Below are positions 1 to 5,231 of a stretch of 5,231 nucleotides of DNA, piece after piece. Source of the stretch: an uncultured Selenomonadaceae bacterium (GTDB lineage: Bacteria > Bacillota > Negativicutes > Selenomonadales > Selenomonadaceae); contig CAJOKY010000181.1 in assembly GCA_905235425.1 (NCBI GenBank), positions 1-5,231 of the forward strand. Direction: 5' to 3'. Numbering within the stretch: position 1 is the first letter of the stretch; each line of letters opens with the position of its first letter. The notes under the pieces were generated by a model. That model had not been told where the DNA came from and did no database searches. It worked only from the letters and a program-made list of their open reading frames with translations. The position numbers were made by a program, and so were the translations under genes.

Positions 1-1790
1 AAAAATAAATCCGTCAAAATGTTTACGTTGGCAAGTTCAATATCTTCCGGCACTCCTTGACCTGTGGTAAAGTAAGACAGCATTATATTTTTATCTTTCA
101 AAAGGTTGGGAATAAGCCCCAATGTTCCCGTTTCATCAATCTTCGTGATAATAATTTTTTCCGGCTCGACAATGGCAAATTTTTCCATCATATCCCGCGC
201 GTCGGTGATTTTCGTCGTGGCGCTTATGACAAGGTGCTTTTCAATGCGCGAATGTACGCTGAGCATATCTTTTAAATCTTGCATTTGCTGAAAACTTTGG
301 CGACTGCGTCCCGCCGTGTCAATCAGAATTAATTCACGATCTTTGTGACGGTCAAGCGCCGCGCTTAATTCGGCGGGCGAATAAACTATTTCCAGCGGCA
401 AACCCAAAATATCAGAATAAGTTTTAAGCTGTTCGACGGCGGAAATACGGTAAGTGTCGGCGGTTATCAATACCGCTTCAATTTTCTGATCCAATACGAA
501 TTTAGCCGCGATTTTTGCAAGCGTGGTAGTTTTGCCTACGCCGGTAGTTCCCAATACGGCAACAATGCGCGAACCGTGCCGATTTAATTTTATGCCGCCG
601 GAAAATTTCAAATGCTCTTCAAGGTAATTTGATAACGTAAGACGCGCCGCGCTGGATAAAATATCTGCCGTTGTATCACCAATGCCCGGATCCGCTTCCA
701 TTTCTTCCAAAATATCTTCGTCTATTTCTTGATACGTTAAAGCCTCGCGCAGAGTTACCGAATTTGGCGAAGAACCCCGCCCTACGACGCCGGATAAAAT
801 TGTCTTCATTCGCGCCACTTCGCTTTCAAGGCGGTGAATCTTTTTTTCTTCAGGTGACATTTGCGCAATTTTGACTGAATCAGCTTTACCCGTTCGGCGG
901 CGGTGAATTTCGCGCATTTGTTCAGCCATTTCAGCAACTTGCGCCTGCGCTTGTGCTTGCGCCATTGCCTGTTGCATTGCCATTTGATATTGATTAAACT
1001 GCGCGAACATCATGGCTTGAGCCTGCGCTAATTGCTCCGGCGTAAAGCCGAATCCCTGCGCCGCCTGTTCGTCGGTGTATTGCCCGTCATCAATCGGTAC
1101 GTTTTCATCTGCAGGCAAATATTCATCAGCCGGTAAATATTCGTTGGCAGGCAGTTCATCTTCTGTAGGCAGTTCATCTTCTGTAGGCAGTTCATCTTCT
1201 GTAGGCAATTCATTTTCAATCGGCAATTCACCTTCGATAGGCAATTCATCAGCAGGTAAATTTTCATCGACAGGTAAATTTTCATCTGCAGGCAAGTTTT
1301 CATCTGCAGGCAATTCATTTTCAATTGGTACATCTTCATAATCAGATACCGGCTCATATTCCTGCACAATTTCTTCCGGCGGAGGATTCTGCGCATTGCG
1401 AATTGTTGCGGCAAGTTTTTCATTTTCAGATTGGGCGCGTTGAACCGGTTCCTCTTCTAAGGAAGATATTTCCGGACGATCTATCGGCAACTCGTCATTA
1501 AAAGCAGATTGAAACGTAGCACTTTCACTTTCTGAATTTGCGTCCGTACCTTCAAGCTCGGTAACCGGCATTTGCTTAGGCGGTTTTTTGTAAATGCCGC
1601 GAACTCTTTCGGCAAGCGGTACTGCTTCGACGGCGGCGGTTATTTCGATAATTTCTTTTCCGCCGAAACCTAAGAACCCGCCTGATTTGTACTTACGGCT
1701 GTGCAAAATTACGGCGTCTTCACCGAGTTCCGCCTTCATTGCCGCCATTGCATCTTTCATAGTTTCGGCTTTAAAAACTTTTATCTGCAA
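1..1790 (-). CDS. flhF: Flagellar biosynthesis GTPase FlhF with an expanded repeat linker (3' end cut by window)
   Basis: FlhF is an SRP/FtsY-type GTPase that acts at the membrane to set flagellar position and number, usually with FlhG. The frame is open from a TTG at 1790 to the window edge (596 codons visible). An in-frame TAA two codons upstream and AAGGAG eight bases before the TTG fix this start. Order: N-terminal domain (residues 1-55, MQIKVFKAET, then GGFLGFGGKE at 37-46); acidic linker; hexapeptide repeats (154-236); Gln/Ala/Met-rich segment (about 250-285); a likely helical stretch; NG GTPase domain. GTPase motifs: P-loop GTTGVGKTTT (414-423), DTYR (445-448), DTAGR (491-495), TKID (549-552), TTGQGVPEDIE (575-585). 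All look intact. Only a few C-terminal residues should be missing, since family members end soon after this last motif. Bacillus FlhF is about 366 residues; the excess here lies mainly in the linker. flhG often follows flhF and would lie left of the window. Family assignment is secure. Confidence 0.96.
   Translation of the reverse strand, partial: MQIKVFKAETMKDAMAAMKAELGEDAVILHSRKYKSGGFLGFGGKEIIEITAAVEAVPLAERVRGIYKKPPKQMPVTELEGTDANSESESATFQSAFNDELPIDRPEISSLEEEPVQRAQSENEKLAATIRNAQNPPPEEIVQEYEPVSDYEDVPIENELPADENLPADENLPVDENLPADELPIEGELPIENELPTEDELPTEDELPTEDELPANEYLPADEYLPADENVPIDDGQYTDEQAAQGFGFTPEQLAQAQAMMFAQFNQYQMAMQQAMAQAQAQAQVAEMAEQMREIHRRRTGKADSVKIAQMSPEEKKIHRLESEVARMKTILSGVVGRGSSPNSVTLREALTYQEIDEDILEEMEADPGIGDTTADILSSAARLTLSNYLEEHLKFSGGIKLNRHGSRIVAVLGTTGVGKTTTLAKIAAKFVLDQKIEAVLITADTYRISAVEQLKTYSDILGLPLEIVYSPAELSAALDRHKDRELILIDTAGRSRQSFQQMQDLKDMLSVHSRIEKHLVISATTKITDARDMMEKFAIVEPEKIIITKIDETGTLGLIPNLLKDKNIMLSYFTTGQGVPEDIELANVNILTDLF
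1083..1331 (-). repeat. In-frame tandem hexapeptide repeat inside flhF (14 units)
   Basis: On the minus strand this stretch encodes 14 consecutive units of the type LPxDEN, LPTEDE or LPIENE (FlhF residues 154-236). All are six residues (18 bp) except one five-residue unit (LPADE), giving 83 residues in total. The positions Leu/Val-Pro at the start and Glu/Asp at the fourth to sixth places are kept, so the segment is strongly acidic and proline-rich, probably extended and disordered. At 1149-1202 three successive 18-bp copies are identical at the DNA level, which points to recent duplication by slippage or unequal recombination. The outer units differ by substitutions, as in older copies. A degenerate relative (ELPIDRPE) occurs earlier, near residue 100. 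The function is unknown. Confidence 0.95.
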
Positions 1791-1798
1791 GATTTATG

Positions 1799-1804
1799 CT
1801 CCTT
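1799..1804 (-). promoter_or_regulatory. Shine-Dalgarno of flhF
   Basis: The minus strand reads AAGGAG here, eight bases before the TTG at 1790. Because an in-frame stop sits two codons upstream of that TTG, this site decides the non-ATG start of flhF. Confidence 0.85.
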
Positions 1805-1832
1805 GTACTCAACATTTGATTTTGCCTTGAAA

Positions 1833-1859
1833 ATTATCTGTCACGTAGAAAAAAATCAA
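1833..1859 (-). promoter_or_regulatory. Candidate flhF promoter
   Basis: The minus strand shows TTGATT (1854-1859) and GATAAT (1833-1838) separated by 15 bases. It lies between the upstream terminator and the flhF ribosome binding site, where a promoter is needed if the terminator is efficient. The spacer is shorter than the ideal 17, so this is a weak sigma-70-type candidate. I saw no good match to a flagellar sigma-28 promoter. Confidence 0.3.
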
Positions 1860-1907
1860 GTTAAGATTTATGACATTTTCGACATTGCGAAAAAATTTCC
1901 TTCGTAC

Positions 1908-1933
1908 AAAAAAAAATGCGGTTACGTCCGCAC
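1908..1933 (-). terminator. Rho-independent terminator after the two-component operon
   Basis: On the minus strand TGCGG, a six-base loop ACGTAA and CCGCA form a 5-bp GC-rich stem (1917-1932). A G-T wobble can extend it by one pair. A run of nine T follows directly (1908-1916). It lies about 80 bases past the histidine kinase stop and well before flhF, so it should end the regulator-kinase transcript and separate it from flhF. Confidence 0.75.
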
Positions 1934-1952
1934 AAAGTTTAAAATAATTTCG

Positions 1953-1966
1953 GCGTTTACGTACGC
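1953..1966 (-). other. Second small hairpin with the same loop as the terminator
   Basis: The minus strand reads GCGT, loop ACGTAA, ACGC: a 4-bp perfect stem whose loop is identical to that of the terminator about 20 bases further downstream. No T run follows, so it is not a terminator by itself. It could stabilise the 3' end of the kinase mRNA, be a decayed duplicate, or be chance. Confidence 0.4.
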
Positions 1967-2011
1967 AGCTCAAGGTACATCCGCGCCGCCTTAAAAAAGT
2001 CTGCTGAATTT

Positions 2012-2053
2012 AATTCTACATTCTTAATTCTACATTCTTAATTCTTAATTCCA
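2012..2053. repeat. Heptanucleotide tandem repeat across the kinase stop codon
   Basis: The plus strand reads six successive 7-mers: AATTCTA, CATTCTT, AATTCTA, CATTCTT, AATTCTT, AATTCCA. The first four form two exact 14-bp copies (2012-2025 and 2026-2039). The array spans the end of the histidine kinase gene, whose stop TAG lies at 2016-2018, and supplies its last codons. This produces the echo VELRI...VELRM in the protein tail. Confidence 0.85.
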
Positions 2054-3467
2054 CCTCTGTTCCTTTGTCAAGTTCACTTTTAATATCAATTTTAATGCCG
2101 TGACTGTCAGCAATCCATTTGGCGATTGAAAGACCGAGACCAACAGATTTATCGGTGTCGGACTTGGTGCGGACTTTATCTGCGCGGAAAAATCTATCAA
2201 AAACTTTTTTCTTGTCATCAGGTGAAATGCCAATGCCCTTGTCGATAAAATTAACCGTTGCCGTATCGTCCAAAATTTTCAATTCTACCGTAACTTCATC
2301 ATCGCTGTACTTAAGCGCGTTGTCCAGAATCGCGGCGAACATTTTTTTCAGTGCGGATATATCGCCGTTCATGGTAAAGCCGCCGTCACTTAAAAATTTT
2401 ACGCGCGAACTTTTTGCAGATTGAATAACGTCATTTAAAATTTCTTCAACATCCGCGTCAACCTTATTAAGCGGCTGTTCGCCTTGATCCGCGCGAGTTA
2501 AAAATAAAAGTGACTCCAAAAGTGACTTCATATTTTCAGATTCAGTTTTTATGGCAGTGGCAGATTCTTGAAAAAGTTCCTTGTCACGCGTACCGAATTT
2601 TTTCAGTATCTCGGCGTAGCCGTCAATTATGGTAACGGGAGTGCGCAGTTCATGCGAAACATCGGCGACGAATTGTTTTTGCCGTGCAAATGTTTCATTA
2701 ATCTTGTCCAACATAAAATTAAAACTTTCGGCAAGCTCGACGACTTCATTACCCGTGCCGTCAATGTCAAGGCGCTTATCCATATTTCCGGCTGAAATTT
2801 CCCGCGCAGTTTCGCTTACATGCCGGAGCGACGTCAAAACCTTTTTAATCAAAAAATATCCTGAAAATATGGTTAGACTTGCGGCGGCAAAGTCAAGGAA
2901 AAAATTTACTAACGCCAAGTAGTCCAACATTTCTTTTTCAAAAGTAATCGTCTTGAAAAGGTGCGCATTGTAAATCTTACCGGCGGATTCTAAAGAAATT
3001 TCCTTGTAGTAAAAAAAAGAGTGCGGCGTTTCAATCAGCTCGTAACCTTCCTGTGCGAAGAAAGGACGGTCATTTATAATATGAGTAAGCATTCTTTCGG
3101 TAGGCGGAAAGTAAGGGCTGTTATCGGCGATTAAATTTCCCTGCGCGTCGGTGATACGAATAATTACGCCGGAAAAAGCTGCGTCTATATTCAAAATATT
3201 TTCGCCCGTACCGTCGGCAATTTCGCGATTCATTCTGTTAAGTGAAAGGTCAATGGCTCTTGCCGCCTGATGATAAAAAATATAGCGTATGCCGGTATTG
3301 GTGGCGAAATTGGAAATTATCAGCGTTACCAACAAAATTACTGCGTATGTCAACGTGACTTGTGTAGAAATTTTTTTTTGCTTAAAAGAATTTTCAAGAC
3401 GTTTGAAAAAATTTTTTTTAGTTTTTACGGAAACAGTTGCACCTTCTCCGCTAGTCGCGGATAACAT
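2016..3467 (-). CDS. Membrane sensor histidine kinase (HAMP-HisKA-HATPase), ArlS-like
   Basis: This protein of 483 residues senses a signal across the membrane, autophosphorylates on histidine and passes phosphate to the regulator encoded just upstream. Order: basic cytoplasmic N-terminus; transmembrane segment about 37-57; extracytoplasmic region about 58-182, which I do not recognise as a named sensor fold; second transmembrane segment about 183-207; HAMP about 208-260; HisKA with SHELRTP (271-277, phosphoacceptor His272); ATPase domain with N-box DNALKYS (382-388), G1 DKGIGI (409-414), FDRFF (423-427) and G2 GLGLS (443-447). The key residues are present, so it should be active. The ATG at 3467 overlaps the regulator's stop by 17 bases and has GAGG eight bases upstream, suggesting translational coupling. 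The tail after VELRI comes from a 7-bp DNA repeat. HisKA sequence resembles ArlS-type kinases, but the signal is not predictable. Confidence 0.95.
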   Translation of the reverse strand: MLSATSGEGATVSVKTKKNFFKRLENSFKQKKISTQVTLTYAVILLVTLIISNFATNTGIRYIFYHQAARAIDLSLNRMNREIADGTGENILNIDAAFSGVIIRITDAQGNLIADNSPYFPPTERMLTHIINDRPFFAQEGYELIETPHSFFYYKEISLESAGKIYNAHLFKTITFEKEMLDYLALVNFFLDFAAASLTIFSGYFLIKKVLTSLRHVSETAREISAGNMDKRLDIDGTGNEVVELAESFNFMLDKINETFARQKQFVADVSHELRTPVTIIDGYAEILKKFGTRDKELFQESATAIKTESENMKSLLESLLFLTRADQGEQPLNKVDADVEEILNDVIQSAKSSRVKFLSDGGFTMNGDISALKKMFAAILDNALKYSDDEVTVELKILDDTATVNFIDKGIGISPDDKKKVFDRFFRADKVRTKSDTDKSVGLGLSIAKWIADSHGIKIDIKSELDKGTEVELRIKNVELRM

Positions 3468-4149
3468 AGCCTACGCCTCGTTCCGTATGAATATATTTAT
3501 CATTAAAGCGCTTGTCTATCTTGTCTCGCAGAGCGTGAATGTAAACGTCAACAACGTTTGTATCGCCGTAATAATCGTAACCCCAAACTGTTTGTAAAAT
3601 TTTTTCGCGTGTCAGCACAATTCTTTTATTATTCAGCATATATTGCAACAAATCAAATTCTTTTTGGCTTAAATCTATTTTTTCGCCGTTTACCTTCACT
3701 TCCCGTGTTTCAACGCAGAGGACAAGATTTTTTACATTAAGATAGGTGTAAAGTGTTTTATCTTCTTGCTCCTTGCCTTCATAAAGCTTTAAAATATTTT
3801 TTATCCTTATTAAAAGTTCGTCAAATGAAAAAGGTTTTGTAATGTAATCAATCGCGCCAAGTTTCAGTCCTGCAATTTTATCTTGAATGTCATCTCTTGC
3901 AGTCACCATAATTATTGGCGGAAATTCGCTTAATGCGCGTACTTGCTTACAAATTTCAAAGCCGTCCATTTCAGGCAGCATAAGGTCAAGTAAAACCAAG
4001 TCATAATTTTCTTGTACAATTCTGTCATAAGCACGGCGTCCATTGCCTTCAATGGAAACGTTAAAGCCGGCGTCTTCCAAATTTATCTGCATTAACCGCG
4101 CAATTCTTTCGGTATCTTCTACCACCAAAATTTTTTGTTGCTCATCCAA
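3451..4149 (-). CDS. OmpR/PhoB-family response regulator
   Basis: A DNA-binding response regulator of 232 residues, phosphorylated by the kinase that follows. The receiver domain (about 5-120) has the acidic pair E11/D12, phosphoacceptor D55 (in LLDLMLPEMDG), T83 and K105 (in DYITKPF). The winged-helix domain (about 136-232) shows the family signatures QKEFDLL, REKILQTVWG, NVVDVYIHALRDKID and the C-terminal ERGVGYVI. A TTG at 4164 gives a frame five codons longer, but GGAGG (within 4155-4162) lies between that codon and a second TTG at 4149. The start at 4149 (MDEQQKILVVED) therefore has a Shine-Dalgarno at seven bases and matches the usual family N-terminus. The gene is first in a two-gene operon and overlaps the kinase by 17 bases. 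The regulon cannot be read from the sequence, so I give no symbol. Confidence 0.95.
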   Translation of the reverse strand: MDEQQKILVVEDTERIARLMQINLEDAGFNVSIEGNGRRAYDRIVQENYDLVLLDLMLPEMDGFEICKQVRALSEFPPIIMVTARDDIQDKIAGLKLGAIDYITKPFSFDELLIRIKNILKLYEGKEQEDKTLYTYLNVKNLVLCVETREVKVNGEKIDLSQKEFDLLQYMLNNKRIVLTREKILQTVWGYDYYGDTNVVDVYIHALRDKIDKRFNDKYIHTERGVGYVIRD

Positions 4150-4154
4150 GTAAA

Positions 4155-4162
4155 CCCCTCCC
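4155..4162 (-). promoter_or_regulatory. Strong Shine-Dalgarno that sets the regulator start
   Basis: The minus strand reads GGGAGGGG; its GGAGG core ends seven bases before the TTG at 4149. It rules out the in-frame TTG at 4164, which this purine run overlaps, as the true start. Confidence 0.8.
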
Positions 4163-4177
4163 AAAAATTTTAATGAT

Positions 4178-4206
4178 ATAATACATTACCGGCGGCGTTA
4201 TGGAAA
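4178..4206 (-). promoter_or_regulatory. Likely promoter of the two-component operon
   Basis: The minus strand has TTTCCA (4201-4206), 17 bases, then TATTAT (4178-4183), a fair sigma-70-type match with ideal spacing. It lies in the 84-base gap between cbiE and the regulator and would start transcription shortly before the ribosome binding site. I see no clear terminator after cbiE, so some read-through from cbiE is possible. Confidence 0.45.
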
Positions 4207-4233
4207 TAGCTTGACTTCATTTTTTATCAAATT

Positions 4234-4863
4234 TTAATTTTCTTTCACAATCAGTACACAGTGATTTACAGGTTCTGCGTTAATTGCGTCGGCAAGCGTT
4301 GTGTCGATAATTTTTTCGTCGGCATATGAAAGACGCGCACATATTATAAGGCGTGACGTTTCAGCCCAGCCGAGATTAAGTAAAATTTTTGAAATGGTAA
4401 CGGAATTGAATTCGGCGTCGGTTAAAAGTCCCAAAACTTTATTCGGTTCAAATTTTAATTTATCGTCCGGCGGTCTTCTGCCATGAAAACTTAAAAGCGT
4501 TGCGTCGTACCAAGACATTGCCACTTTTGCAAAGGCAAGTTGCAGTGAACTGATTGACGGAATGACTTCAATTAAAGCCGCGTCAAAATTTTTTCTCAAC
4601 ACATCGAGCATTGAATAATATCCCGGATCGCCGCTTACCATAACCACAACTTGACCGATTGAAATTTTTTCGCGAATAAAATTTAAAGCCGCGTCAATAT
4701 CCCGCGTTATTGGAAAGGTAATCTGCGCGGCTGATGAAAAAGTTTCCAATGCACGGCGACCGCCTACTAAAAATTTTGCGGCACGAATTTTTTCAAGCGC
4801 GGCAGGCGTAATAAATTTTTCGTCACCGGGACCAATTCCCGCGACGATTATTTTTTTTTCCAA
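4234..4863 (-). CDS. cbiE: Cobalt-precorrin-7 (C5)-methyltransferase CbiE
   Basis: CbiE is a SAM-dependent cytoplasmic methyltransferase that methylates C-5 of the corrin ring in the anaerobic cobalamin pathway. The product is 209 residues, normal for a stand-alone CbiE not fused to the C15-methyltransferase/decarboxylase CbiT. The tetrapyrrole methylase fold shows in the glycine-rich start AGIGPGD (8-14), the SAM-binding loop SGDPGYYS (77-84), PSISS (102-106) and the CbiE-typical LLSFHGR (123-129). The start is a TTG: an in-frame TAA lies 14 codons upstream with no ATG or GTG between, and AAGGA sits nine bases before it. No cbiT follows; a two-component operon does. The gene is divergent from cbiH. 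CbiE fits better than other methylases of this superfamily, mainly from the PSISS...FHGR segment. Confidence 0.9.
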   Translation of the reverse strand: MEKKIIVAGIGPGDEKFITPAALEKIRAAKFLVGGRRALETFSSAAQITFPITRDIDAALNFIREKISIGQVVVMVSGDPGYYSMLDVLRKNFDAALIEVIPSISSLQLAFAKVAMSWYDATLLSFHGRRPPDDKLKFEPNKVLGLLTDAEFNSVTISKILLNLGWAETSRLIICARLSYADEKIIDTTLADAINAEPVNHCVLIVKEN

Positions 4864-4899
4864 AATATCACGTCCTTTATCAAGCGTTAAAGCGATTTG

Positions 4900-4928
4900 A
4901 TTTTAACATTCGGCATTTTTTTAATCAA
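4900..4928 (-). promoter_or_regulatory. Likely cbiE promoter
   Basis: The minus strand has TTGATT (4923-4928), a 17-base spacer and TAAAAT (4900-4905). Spacing is ideal and both boxes are close to the sigma-70 consensus. It points toward cbiE, about 36 bases before the start codon. No cobalamin-riboswitch B12 box is visible, and the 132-base gap is too short for a full riboswitch beside two promoters. Confidence 0.5.
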
Positions 4929-4938
4929 TAATCTTGCG

Positions 4939-4967
4939 TTGACTCTGAATTAATGCAATAATATTCA
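4939..4967 (+). promoter_or_regulatory. Likely cbiH promoter
   Basis: The plus strand has TTGACT (4939-4944), 17 bases, then TATTCA (4962-4967). An alternative pairing is TTGCGT (4934-4939), 17 bases, AATAAT. The -35 box lies about ten bases from that of the opposing cbiE promoter, so the two are back to back and could be controlled together. Transcription would begin about 20 bases before the cbiH start. Confidence 0.45.
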
Positions 4968-4995
4968 AAAACTGCGGAAATTTGGAGATTGAGAA

Positions 4996-5231
4996 ATGGA
5001 AAATAACTGCGGAAAAATTTCAGTCATCGGCATAGGTCCCGGCAACCTTGACGAAATGACGCCTAAGGCACGGGCGCTGATTGACGCGGCGGACGTTATT
5101 GTCGGCTATAAAACTTATATTGAGTTGGTACGCGAATTAATAGGCGATAAAAAAATTTTGGCGTCGGGAATGCGGCAGGAAATTCAACGCGCACAAATTG
5201 CCATTGATGAGGCGCAAAAAAATTTAAATGT
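4996..5231 (+). CDS. cbiH: Cobalt-precorrin C17-methyltransferase CbiH/CobJ, N-terminal part (runs off the window)
   Basis: CbiH methylates C-17 and drives ring contraction of cobalt-factor III to cobalt-precorrin-4 in anaerobic B12 synthesis. Only 78 codons are visible. They show the tetrapyrrole methylase opening SVIGIGPGNLDEMTPKAR (9-26), then the CbiH/CobJ-typical DVIVGYKTYIEL (33-44) and the ASGMRQEIQRAQIAID segment (56-71). The ATG at 4996 has GGAG eight bases upstream. The SAM-binding and catalytic parts lie beyond the window, so intactness cannot be judged, nor whether it is fused to another Cbi domain such as CbiG. Divergent from cbiE; the two enzymes act at different steps of one pathway, which supports the assignment. 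Confidence 0.88.
   Translation, partial: MENNCGKISVIGIGPGNLDEMTPKARALIDAADVIVGYKTYIELVRELIGDKKILASGMRQEIQRAQIAIDEAQKNLN

Noticed and set aside
1028..1423. Repetitive 131-codon minus-strand reading frame and the plus-strand frame at 1075-1341 over the same repeat
   Set aside because: Both are other-frame readings of the flhF hexapeptide array. An 18-bp period keeps all frames open, so length is no evidence of coding, and neither has a convincing ribosome binding site.
1701..1994. Plus-strand frame running from inside flhF across the intergenic gap
   Set aside because: It is antisense to the flhF start and crosses the terminator; the protein is of no recognisable family and no ribosome binding site supports it.
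4150..4164. Five extra N-terminal residues for the response regulator (start at 4164)
   Set aside because: The codons encode the GGAGGGG Shine-Dalgarno itself; the TTG at 4149 has correct spacing and the typical family N-terminus.
4207..4233. Terminator after cbiE
   Set aside because: Only A/T-rich sequence without a GC stem follows the stop codon; no supportable hairpin.
4864..4995. Cobalamin riboswitch between cbiE and cbiH
   Set aside because: No B12-box-like sequence is visible on either strand and the region is short and filled by two opposing promoters.

Overview
This AT-rich window looks like the chromosome of a flagellated, anaerobic, low-GC Firmicute. The FlhF N-terminus (GGFLGFGGKE type), the anaerobic cobalamin genes and the frequent TTG start codons would fit the Negativicutes (Selenomonas-like), but that placement is inference. 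Five protein genes fill nearly all of it. No RNA gene, CRISPR array, insertion sequence or prophage is visible, and no stretch over 300 bases lacks a gene.

Layout from left to right. Positions 1-1790 (minus) hold flhF, the SRP-type GTPase that governs flagellar placement and assembly. It is complete at its N-terminus and loses only its last few codons at the window edge. It is unusually long because an acidic tandem hexapeptide (LPxDEN type) and a Gln/Ala/Met-rich segment sit between the N-terminal domain and the GTPase. Positions 1791-2015 are intergenic, with a rho-independent terminator, a second hairpin carrying the same loop, and a weak candidate flhF promoter. Positions 2016-4149 (minus) hold a two-component system: an OmpR/PhoB-family response regulator followed, with a 17-base overlap, by a membrane sensor histidine kinase whose last codons are built from a 7-bp tandem repeat. 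Positions 4150-4233 hold the regulator's ribosome binding site and likely promoter. Positions 4234-4863 (minus) hold cbiE. Positions 4864-4995 are a divergent promoter region, and from 4996 (plus) the start of cbiH runs off the right edge.

Functionally there are three units: motility (flhF), signal transduction (regulator plus kinase, closed by a terminator and so probably transcribed apart from flhF) and anaerobic vitamin B12 corrin-ring methylation (cbiE and cbiH, divergently transcribed). Three of the five genes (flhF, the regulator, cbiE) start with TTG, each behind a good Shine-Dalgarno sequence. I see no clearly new biological system. The most distinctive signal is the repeat-bearing linker of FlhF.
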